The notes below the pieces were generated by a model that worked only from the letters and a program-made list of their open reading frames with translations, searched no databases and had not been told where the DNA came from. Both the position numbers and the translations under genes were made by a program. Of a DNA stretch of 5,624 nucleotides, positions 1 to 4,729 are shown one piece after another; position 1 is the first letter of the stretch, and each line of letters starts with the position of its first letter. The DNA is from a bacterium (GTDB lineage: Bacteria > JALSQH01): the NCBI GenBank assembly GCA_026985515.1, contig JALSQH010000012.1, positions 1 to 5,624 of the forward strand, in the 5' to 3' direction.

Positions 1-1
1 T

Positions 2-226
2 CAGGACAAAGAACCACACAGAGCAATGCTTATCCAGACTGCAAGGATTTTATCAAAAGTCAATCTCATTGAACATATTGAAGCGAATAAGGATTTGAAA
101 GAAGTTATAGAAGAACAATTTCTTAAACTTTCTAAAGATCTTTCAAAACTCCTTTTTGCAAAAACCATTCTTGAAAAAATGCTAATCTATGCAAGATACA
201 AAGCAAAGGCAATGCAACATAAATAA
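2..226 (+). CDS. C-terminal part of a small alpha-helical protein, possibly a type III CRISPR small subunit (Csm2/Cas11-like); 5' end outside window
   Basis: The reading frame is open from the window edge (Q-D-K-E-P-H-R-A before the first ATG at 26), and no good ribosome binding site precedes that ATG, so the gene most likely begins upstream. The visible 74 codons read as amphipathic helices rich in Leu, Lys and Glu, ending LEKMLIYARYKAKAMQHK. A short all-helical protein beside a RAMP gene fits the small subunit of a type III effector complex (Csm2, Cmr5 or other Cas11), which lines the complex backbone. The final Leu-Glu...Tyr-x-x-Tyr-Lys pattern is loosely like the Csm2 C-terminus. This is inference from neighbourhood, size and helical content; no diagnostic motif is visible. 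It ends 11 nt before the RAMP gene, so the two are probably co-transcribed. Confidence 0.55.
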   Translation, partial: QDKEPHRAMLIQTARILSKVNLIEHIEANKDLKEVIEEQFLKLSKDLSKLLFAKTILEKMLIYARYKAKAMQHK

Positions 227-237
227 TGGGGTGAATT

Positions 238-993
238 ATGACTGATAATAATTTTGTATTTTTTGAAATTCATTTGAAAGCCCTATCTTTCATATCAATA
301 ACAAAAAGAAATTATAATATTCTTTCTGAAACCTATACATTTATTCCTGCCTGGACCATGTGGAATACTTTCGTGAAATTATATAAGGTAATAAAAAAAA
401 CTGTAAACTATGAAGAGGCAAAACGAAAACTTAAAAATATAAGACTCACAAATTTTTATTTAATTGACGAAAATAATAACCCCCTATTTAATATTGATGA
501 GAATGAAAAAAGAAAATATATTTCTTCAGAGTTAAAGACCGCAATAAATCCTCTTACCAACACATACCTTGAAGGTAGTCTATATGAAAGAGAATATCTC
601 ATAGCACAAAAATTTATTGGATGGGTAAGAATAAATAAAGATGATGAAGACATTCAACAGTTCTTTATGTCGGTCAAAAACACTATTGCATTTATAGGAG
701 CAGACAAAAATTCGGGATTCGGGAAAGTGAAATTCGAAGAAGTATCACAAATTTCTTTCCAAGAAGAAAAGTCAAACAATTTCATCATATTAGCTTTAAC
801 CAGGTCACTAACCAATAAATGCAGATTACCAATAGAAGCAAAGATTGACATAGATAATAACTCAAACAAATCACCTTTTGTAGAAGATGTCTATTACTTC
901 CCATTAGTATTAAGAGAATGGGATGATAGGTACAATAGAGGAAGTGGAATGAAAATAAAAAATTACTCTCTTGATGATATTACAAAAGAATAG
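238..993 (+). CDS. RAMP-superfamily CRISPR effector subunit (Cas7/Cas5-like, type III), subtype unresolved
   Basis: This is a 251-aa protein starting at ATG, with GGGGTGA (228-234) 3 nt upstream as ribosome binding site. Three things support a RAMP (ferredoxin-like, crRNA-binding) protein. Residues 8-14 form a beta-strand like RAMP strand 1 (FFEIHLK). A segment SLYEREYLIAQKFIGWV (114-130) resembles the pattern before the last strand in Csm/Cmr/Csx10 proteins. A glycine-rich loop GADKNSGFGKV lies at 154-164, followed by a further strand. RAMPs of this kind form the backbone or cap of type III (Csm/Cmr) complexes and hold the crRNA. The tail after about residue 170 is Asn/Asp-rich and I recognise nothing in it. 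The gene sits between a possible small subunit and a CRISPR leader on the same strand. I cannot tell Csm4, Csm5, Cmr or Csx10 apart by eye; the RAMP assignment is fairly safe, the exact subunit is not. Confidence 0.68.
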   Translation: MTDNNFVFFEIHLKALSFISITKRNYNILSETYTFIPAWTMWNTFVKLYKVIKKTVNYEEAKRKLKNIRLTNFYLIDENNNPLFNIDENEKRKYISSELKTAINPLTNTYLEGSLYEREYLIAQKFIGWVRINKDDEDIQQFFMSVKNTIAFIGADKNSGFGKVKFEEVSQISFQEEKSNNFIILALTRSLTNKCRLPIEAKIDIDNNSNKSPFVEDVYYFPLVLREWDDRYNRGSGMKIKNYSLDDITKE

Positions 994-1030
994 CGGCAAA
1001 ATTTTAACGCCAAGAGGAGATAAAACCATA

Positions 1031-1080
1031 TTTTCTGTCGACCTCCGATAATGCAAAAACCCCGGGGGATCGACAGAAAA
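1031..1080. repeat. Inverted repeat in the CRISPR leader
   Basis: The arms TTTTCTGTCGA (1031-1041) and TCGACAGAAAA (1070-1080) are perfect 11-bp complements. The stem can continue inward as CCTCC (1042-1046) with GGGGG (1064-1068), with one G-T pair and a bulged A at 1069. A perfect palindrome CCCCGGGG lies at 1060-1067. No T-run follows either arm in the direction needed for an intrinsic terminator. The right arm ends 3 nt before the -35 box of the leader promoter, so a protein-binding site or adaptation signal is more likely. From memory, and unverified, a similar GTCGACC...GGGGGATCGACA element occurs upstream of arrays in other thermophilic bacteria. Confidence 0.85.
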
Positions 1081-1083
1081 ATC

Positions 1084-1112
1084 TTGACAAATTCCATTAA
1101 ATAACCTATAAA
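1084..1112 (+). promoter_or_regulatory. CRISPR array promoter
   Basis: A perfect -35 box TTGACA (1084-1089) is followed by 17 nt and the -10 box TATAAA (1107-1112, 5 of 6 to consensus). Transcription should start near 1119, about 34 nt before repeat 1, and make a pre-crRNA reading rightward through all spacers. Confidence 0.85.
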
Positions 1113-1152
1113 TTTTACATGAACACAAAAAGGAGGTCCCATTATTACATTA

Positions 1153-1918
1153 GTTTTCAGCCTAACTATGAGGGATTGAAATTAAACAGGTGTGGTCAAT
1201 AGTGCTAACCCAACCAGAGTTTTCAGCCTAACTATGAGGGATTGAAATAGATTTTTAACCCTCTCCTCAAGTTTTTCCTTTAACTCGTTTTCAGCCTAAC
1301 TATGAGGGATTGAAATTCGTCAATCTCTTTTGTGTATAATTCTTTGATCCACCGTTTTCAGCCTAACTATGAGGGATTGAAATTCAGAGAGCTTACCTTT
1401 ATTTTTCATCCTCTCCGCGTTTTCAGCCTAACTATGAGGGATTGAAATCTTTTGTTAAAGCATCGATAAAACCTGATACATCTTCGTTTTCAGCCTAACT
1501 ATGAGGGATTGAAATGCAAGAGATATTTTTAGATAGCCTGCAATATATACGTTTTCAGCCTAACTATGAGGGATTGAAATGTGCAAGGACTTCGAGGTTA
1601 AAAATGAGCATACATGCGAGTTTTCAGCCTAACTATGAGGGATTGAAATGAATTCTTTTGGAGAATTTAACATGTGTTCAACAAGTGTTTTCAGCCTAAC
1701 TATGAGGGATTGAAATGATTCTTCCCATATTTTCTAACAAAGTCTAAATAAGCGTTTTCAGCCTAACTATGAGGGATTGAAATCCGGTGGCAAGTCAAAC
1801 TCAAAGTCAAAAACCTTTTCATGTTTTCAGCCTAACTATGAGGGATTGAAACATGTACCATTCCTGCAACATCGTCCCTGCTTTCATAGTTTTCAGCCTA
1901 ACTATGAGGGATTTAGGT
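1153..1918 (+). CRISPR. CRISPR array, 12 repeats (30 nt), 11 spacers (35-39 nt)
   Basis: Repeats start at 1153, 1219, 1287, 1354, 1419, 1486, 1551, 1620, 1687, 1754, 1823 and 1889. The unit begins GTTTTCAGCC, continues TAACTATGAG and ends GGATTGAAAT. Repeats 1-10 are identical; repeat 11 ends in C instead of T; repeat 12 matches only its first 25 nt. Spacer lengths in order are 36, 38, 37, 35, 37, 35, 39, 37, 37, 39 and 36 nt. The last eight bases, ATTGAAAT (ATTGAAAC in repeat 11), form the usual 5' handle of mature crRNAs for this repeat class, so the functional strand is +. Dyad symmetry in the repeat is weak (CCT...AGG), as in repeats cut by a sequence-reading Cas6. This repeat class is shared by type I-B and type III systems; the neighbouring RAMP gene favours type III use. 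No Cas1 or Cas2 is in the window. Confidence 0.99.
1889..1918 (+). repeat. Degenerate terminal CRISPR repeat
   Basis: Bases 1889-1913 match the repeat exactly, then the sequence departs (TAGGT in place of GAAAT). The crRNA handle is lost here, which is harmless because no spacer follows. A decayed last repeat marks the trailer (oldest) end of the array. Confidence 0.95.
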
Positions 1919-1961
1919 AGATAGTTCCTATCCAACTCTTTATACTTGACACCACCCCCAC

Positions 1962-1990
1962 TATGCACCTTCTCCCAAATGTGATAAAAT
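1962..1990 (+). promoter_or_regulatory. Extended -10 promoter of the 71-aa gene
   Basis: TG (1982-1983), one base, then TAAAAT (1985-1990) make an extended -10 element. At 17 nt spacing the -35 region is poor (TATGCA, 1962-1967), which is usual where a TG extension compensates. Transcription should start near 1997. A TTGACA at 1946-1951 is too far upstream to pair with this -10. Confidence 0.6.
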
Positions 1991-2017
1991 ATAAGTAACT
2001 GGCAAGAAAAATTAAAC

Positions 2018-2023
2018 AGGAGG
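2018..2023 (+). promoter_or_regulatory. Strong ribosome binding site of the 71-aa gene
   Basis: AGGAGG, part of AGGAGGTCACA, ends 5 nt before the ATG at 2029. It is the best Shine-Dalgarno match in front of any gene in the window and fixes the start codon. Confidence 0.9.
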
Positions 2024-2028
2024 TCACA

Positions 2029-2244
2029 ATGGTAAAGATTGGAGATGAAATCGAAGGATTGGGAAAAGTTATTGAAGTCACTGAAGTTGAAATGCCTTCT
2101 CCGGCTGAAAGATACATCAGGGATGGAACCAGGTATGGAATGTCAACCTACGCTATGGGATACCGTAAGAAACAGACTCTGTTTGTAACTGATAAAATAA
2201 AGGAGATGGTGGAAAAGGCAAAGAAGAAATATGGAATAAAATAA
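2029..2244 (+). CDS. Conserved-looking small protein of unknown function (71 aa)
   Basis: I do not recognise this protein. It is small, charged and has no signal peptide or membrane segment, so it is probably cytoplasmic. Residues 3-22 (KIGDEIEGLGKVIEVTEVEM) look like two or three beta-strands around a Gly-Leu-Gly-Lys turn. Residues 28-48 are rich in Tyr, Arg and Gly. The last 20 residues (TDKIKEMVEKAKKKYGIK) look like a lysine-rich amphipathic helix that could bind nucleic acid; that is only a suggestion from charge. An extended -10 promoter and a near-perfect ribosome binding site argue strongly that it is a real, expressed gene. It begins 110 nt after the CRISPR array end on the same strand, but nothing in its sequence ties it to CRISPR function. 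A 113-nt gap separates it from the next gene. Confidence 0.85.
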   Translation: MVKIGDEIEGLGKVIEVTEVEMPSPAERYIRDGTRYGMSTYAMGYRKKQTLFVTDKIKEMVEKAKKKYGIK

Positions 2245-2292
2245 AGGGCATAGATCAGCAGAAAAATAGATTAACTCAGTGAGAAAATTTTC

Positions 2293-2320
2293 AAGACAGA
2301 AAAAAATAGAGAATTATAAG
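2293..2320 (+). promoter_or_regulatory. Weak candidate promoter for the membrane protein and cyclotransferase genes
   Basis: AAGACA (2293-2298, 4 of 6 to the -35 consensus), 16 nt, then TATAAG (2315-2320, 5 of 6 to the -10). This is the best candidate in the 113-nt gap before the membrane protein gene, and it could serve that gene and the coupled downstream gene. Confidence 0.35.
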
Positions 2321-2357
2321 TAACTATACAAGTTGAACATCATCTACAGACACTGTT

Positions 2358-2636
2358 ATGATGAAAAAGTTCCTCAGTTACACTTCAAAAGTAGCCGGGA
2401 TAGTAATATTGCTCGCCAGTGGTATCTGGGAGTATTTGTTTGAGACCTCCTATTTGCAACAGGAATTTGGAACAATTGGAACATTCACAGAAGTTGTTTT
2501 GTGGCCACTGTGTTATCTTCTGATACCCTGGAAAGCCCTGCTCTCTCAAGGATTGTGGTTGCCTCTGCTTATCACATATGGTGGGGGTATATCGGGAATA
2601 ATCCTGATTATAATAGGAACACGGTTAGAAACATAA
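2358..2636 (+). CDS. Small integral membrane protein of unknown function (92 aa)
   Basis: I do not recognise the family. Three hydrophobic segments are visible at about residues 12-28 (VAGIVILLASGIWEYLF), 45-60 (around VVLWPLCYLLIPWK) and 67-87 (ending GGISGIILIIIGT). A basic N-terminus (MMKKF) precedes them, so it is an inner-membrane protein with three spans. It has several Trp and Tyr near segment ends and no obvious catalytic motif. Two ATG codons stand in tandem (2358 and 2361), with no clear Shine-Dalgarno sequence before either, so the start is uncertain by one residue and expression is probably low. The stop is followed after 2 nt by the start of the cyclotransferase-like gene, so the two are almost certainly translated from one mRNA. 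Confidence 0.75.
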   Translation: MMKKFLSYTSKVAGIVILLASGIWEYLFETSYLQQEFGTIGTFTEVVLWPLCYLLIPWKALLSQGLWLPLLITYGGGISGIILIIIGTRLET

Positions 2637-2638
2637 TC

Positions 2639-3004
2639 ATGAAAAAGAGTACATACCTTTTCGTCTACGGCACTCTAATGAGAGGTTTTGGTCTTCATAA
2701 TCTTCTGGAAGGAAGAGCAGAATTTATTGATGAAGCAGTAACAGTTGACAAATTCACTTTCTATGCATCTGGTATCCCCTTCATGGTTGAAAAACCCACT
2801 CATCATGTCTACGGGGAACTCTACAGGGTTGAGAAAGGTATATTCAAAATTCTGGACGAAATTGAAGAAGGTTACCAGAGGAAGCAGATAAAAGTAAAAA
2901 CTCTTAATACCGGTGAAGAATTCTCCGCCTTTGCGTACATATATCCGCATCCCCTACCTGATCATTATGTAGTGAGATCAGGAAATTATAAAAATAGTAC
3001 ATGA
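2639..3004 (+). CDS. Gamma-glutamylcyclotransferase-like (GGCT/AIG2) family protein (121 aa)
   Basis: The fold signature is clear: an N-terminal strand with VYGTLMRG (residues 9-16, the YGTL substrate-binding loop), VYGELYRV in the middle (57-64), and LDEIEEGYQRKQIKV (72-86). Glu76, three residues after the Asp of LD, aligns with the general acid/base Glu of the family; a later YxR follows as usual. The family turns gamma-glutamyl amines or peptides into 5-oxoproline plus the free amine. Substrates vary and the real one cannot be read here. The length is typical. I chose the ATG at 2639, which gives the canonical N-terminus MKKSTYLFVYGTL; upstream in-frame codons overlap the membrane protein gene and do not look like this family. 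The start lies 2 nt after the upstream stop (TAATCATG) with no strong ribosome binding site, so translation is probably coupled. The gene converges on the transporter with 3 nt between stops. Confidence 0.88.
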   Translation: MKKSTYLFVYGTLMRGFGLHNLLEGRAEFIDEAVTVDKFTFYASGIPFMVEKPTHHVYGELYRVEKGIFKILDEIEEGYQRKQIKVKTLNTGEEFSAFAYIYPHPLPDHYVVRSGNYKNST

Positions 3005-3007
3005 TGC

Positions 3008-4345
3008 TCAAATAATTTTTTTCTGTTTCCCAGCTTTCTCCATCCATTCCAGTTCCTTGTCTATATACTCAGCAATAATTTTGCCTTCCTTTTTGTAAGT
3101 AAAGAAAGAAATACTGAACATTAATACGGCAGCAAGCACAATCCCACTTGAAATAAGTGAGGCTGGTGAGTAAACTGCATTGTACCAGATCAAGACTGCT
3201 ATAGCAATAGAACACAAAATTCCACCTGCCAGAGTTATTATTCTGCTCGCTTTCACCTCTTTTGCAAGTTTGAACCCTGCAAAATTAACAAGCATAAAAA
3301 TAATCAAGAATCCTGCACTTCCTGCCACAGAAATGTTATCAAGATTAAAAGAAGTGGCAAAGATAATACCTAATAAGGAAATAATGATCATACCTTCATA
3401 ACCGTGTTCAAATCTCTTCTCAAAACTCTCGGGCAATTCTCCCAGTTTTGCAACGAGGTAACTTGTCCTCCCACTCCCATAGATGGTTGCGTTGATCGCA
3501 GAAGCAGTTGAAAGTAACGCAGCTATCCCAATTAAAACAAATCCAGTCTGGCCGAAAAATGGTCTTGCCGCCTCGGCCAGTGCATAATCTTTTGCCTTTG
3601 CGACTTCAGCAAAGGAAAGATGCCCTATCGCTACAACTGCAATCAACACATAAAGAACTATCACAAAGAGAACAGAAGAATAATAGGCTAATTTAAGATT
3701 TTTTGCTGGATTCCTGATATCCTTTGCAGTATTTGCTATTAATTCAAATCCCTCATAGGCAAGAAAAATTATAAAACTTCCTGCAGCAATATTGTAAATT
3801 GGTTCCCACGCTCGAGGCGATAATCTTTCATAATCAATGTTACGAAGACCAGCAATAACAAAAATCATAAGTATCAAAATCTTTATAAAAACAAGGATAT
3901 CTTCTGTTTTACCCGTAGTTGTTGCACCCATGAGGTTAATCATTGCGAGAATAACAATTATTACCACAGCAAATGATTTCTGTAACCACTGAACATTTGC
4001 CATCCCTACCAGCGCAGCACCATAACTGCCAAACGCATAGGCGTACAGAGCAAGCATCACTACATAACTCATTACCATAAGGATATTCACTACCGCGGAG
4101 AAAACACCATTTCCATAAGCCTGGACAATAAATTCAATAGTGCCACCTTCACTCGGGTATCGCAGAGAAAGTTTCACATAGGAATAAGCAGTGAGAAGAG
4201 CTATTAACCCCGCCATTGCAAAAGCAAGTGGTGCAGCACCCCTTGCAAGCTGGATCGTGAGACCCAGTACAGCAAATATTCCCCCACCAACCATACCGCC
4301 CACACCAATTGCAAAAGCTTCCCAGAAACCTATCTTCTTATCCAC
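3008..4345 (-). CDS. APC-family amino acid permease (445 aa, about 12 membrane spans)
   Basis: This is a secondary transporter of the amino acid-polyamine-organocation superfamily, in the cytoplasmic membrane. TM1 carries the Gly-rich unwound motif GVGGMVGGGIFAVLG (residues 14-28), which contacts substrate in this fold. TM6 carries FLAYEGFELIANTAKDIRNP (194-213), another conserved APC signature. TM8 has the small-residue run LLSTASAINA (277-286). Length and span number are normal for the family. The substrate cannot be deduced. The start is GTG, fixed by an in-frame TAA immediately upstream and a GAGG ribosome binding site 5 nt before it on the minus strand (4351-4354). After the last span there is a short charged cytoplasmic tail (from about YKKEGKII). 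It is a single-gene unit with its own promoter and no obvious terminator. Confidence 0.93.
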   Translation of the reverse strand: MDKKIGFWEAFAIGVGGMVGGGIFAVLGLTIQLARGAAPLAFAMAGLIALLTAYSYVKLSLRYPSEGGTIEFIVQAYGNGVFSAVVNILMVMSYVVMLALYAYAFGSYGAALVGMANVQWLQKSFAVVIIVILAMINLMGATTTGKTEDILVFIKILILMIFVIAGLRNIDYERLSPRAWEPIYNIAAGSFIIFLAYEGFELIANTAKDIRNPAKNLKLAYYSSVLFVIVLYVLIAVVAIGHLSFAEVAKAKDYALAEAARPFFGQTGFVLIGIAALLSTASAINATIYGSGRTSYLVAKLGELPESFEKRFEHGYEGMIIISLLGIIFATSFNLDNISVAGSAGFLIIFMLVNFAGFKLAKEVKASRIITLAGGILCSIAIAVLIWYNAVYSPASLISSGIVLAAVLMFSISFFTYKKEGKIIAEYIDKELEWMEKAGKQKKII

Positions 4346-4378
4346 TTAGGCCTCACATATCCAGAAATCTGATGGAAA

Positions 4379-4406
4379 ATTTTATCATAATAACCCGAAA
4401 AATCAA
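4379..4406 (-). promoter_or_regulatory. Extended -10 promoter of the amino acid permease gene
   Basis: Read on the minus strand: TTGATT (4406-4401), 16 nt, then TAAAAT (4384-4379) preceded by TG and one base, an extended -10. Transcription should start near 4372, giving a leader of about 27 nt before the GTG at 4345. The TGATAAAAT core is identical to that of the promoter at 1982-1990. Confidence 0.6.
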
Positions 4407-4414
4407 ATTATTTT

Positions 4415-4681
4415 GACATCAGTTTGGAAACAGCAGATATCATTCTCACCAATAGTTCTCCTGCAGATGTTGTTTCTCTGATCAAACTTGGTAGGGCAAC
4501 TTACAGAAAAATGATCCAAAATCTATTCTGGGCAGCTGGATACAATATTATTGCCATTCCACTTGCAGCAGGGGTTCTCTACAGCGAAGGAATTATAATT
4601 TCTCCAGCAATTGGAGCTGTGCTGATGTCACTCAGTACAGTTATAGTTGCAATAAACGCGAAGCTTCTAAAATCACCCTGA
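4415..4681 (+). pseudogene. C-terminal remnant of a P1B-type heavy-metal-transporting ATPase
   Basis: Only the last 88 codons of a metal P-type ATPase remain. [19 protein letters not shown] matches the family motif (G-x-D-I/V-A-I/L-E-S/T-A-D) at the end of the P-domain. It is followed by the last two membrane segments, with [13 protein letters not shown] (TM7) and [15 protein letters not shown] (TM8). The MSxST form in TM8 is closer, from memory, to CopB-like pumps than to CopA (MxxSS). Everything upstream is gone: the phosphorylation DKTGT loop, the CPC/CPH metal motif and any metal-binding domain. Homology stops abruptly at about 4413-4415; before it the frame reads unrelated codons back to a stop at 4391. 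The only in-frame initiator is TTG at 4424 without a ribosome binding site, so it is probably not translated. The reading frame itself is undamaged, which suggests a fairly recent truncation. Confidence 0.88.
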
Positions 4682-4693
4682 TCCATCCTCTCA

Positions 4694-4721
4694 TTGCCCT
4701 TCCCCTCAAAAGGGGTATAAT
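4694..4721 (+). promoter_or_regulatory. Promoter of the ogt-nfo operon
   Basis: TTGCCC (4694-4699, 4 of 6), 16 nt, then a perfect TATAAT (4716-4721). The predicted transcription start is at about 4727-4730, at or beside the GTG start codon of ogt. Confidence 0.7.
4702..4715. repeat. Short inverted repeat inside the ogt promoter spacer
   Basis: CCCCT (4702-4706), loop CAAA, AGGGG (4711-4715): a perfect 5-bp stem lying exactly between the -35 and -10 boxes and touching the -10. No T-run follows, so it is not a standard terminator. It could be a small operator or a chance palindrome. Confidence 0.5.
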
Positions 4722-4729
4722 ATATTACT

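Larger units (their letters stand above)
994..1152 (+). promoter_or_regulatory. CRISPR leader
   Basis: This non-coding stretch lies between the RAMP stop codon and the first repeat. It contains a long inverted repeat (1031-1080), a sigma-70-type promoter (1084-1112) and an AGGAGGTC motif (1131-1138) that ends 14 nt before repeat 1. It is the leader because the opposite end of the array carries the decayed repeat, and because the crRNA handle at the repeat 3' ends requires rightward transcription. New spacers should be added at its right border. Confidence 0.85.

Noticed and set aside
910-1128. 72-codon open frame on the minus strand across the end of the RAMP gene and the leader.
   Set aside because: It overlaps a better gene and the leader's inverted repeat, and its residue content is unlike a real protein.
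1920-1932. Hairpin GATAG-TTC-CTATC just after the array, considered as a CRISPR transcript terminator.
   Set aside because: The stem is only 5 bp, AT-rich, and no T-run follows.
1946-1951. Perfect TTGACA downstream of the array.
   Set aside because: No acceptable -10 lies 15-19 nt downstream; the extended -10 at 1982-1990 is too far away.
1990-2325. The 11-mer TATAAGTAACT occurs at 1990-2000 and again at 2315-2325, 39 and 43 nt before two gene starts.
   Set aside because: In a 5.6-kb AT-rich window several shared 11-mers are expected by chance; the flanks do not align further.
2501-2638. N-terminal extension of the cyclotransferase frame back to an ATG at 2501.
   Set aside because: It lies wholly within the membrane protein gene in another frame, does not resemble the family, and the ATG at 2639 gives the canonical N-terminus.
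4413-4418. TTGACA on the + strand at the 5' edge of the ATPase remnant, considered as a promoter for the fragment.
   Set aside because: It is largely ATPase coding sequence (the Asp-Ile codons), the matching -10 position (GATATC) fits poorly, and there is no ribosome binding site or ATG behind it.
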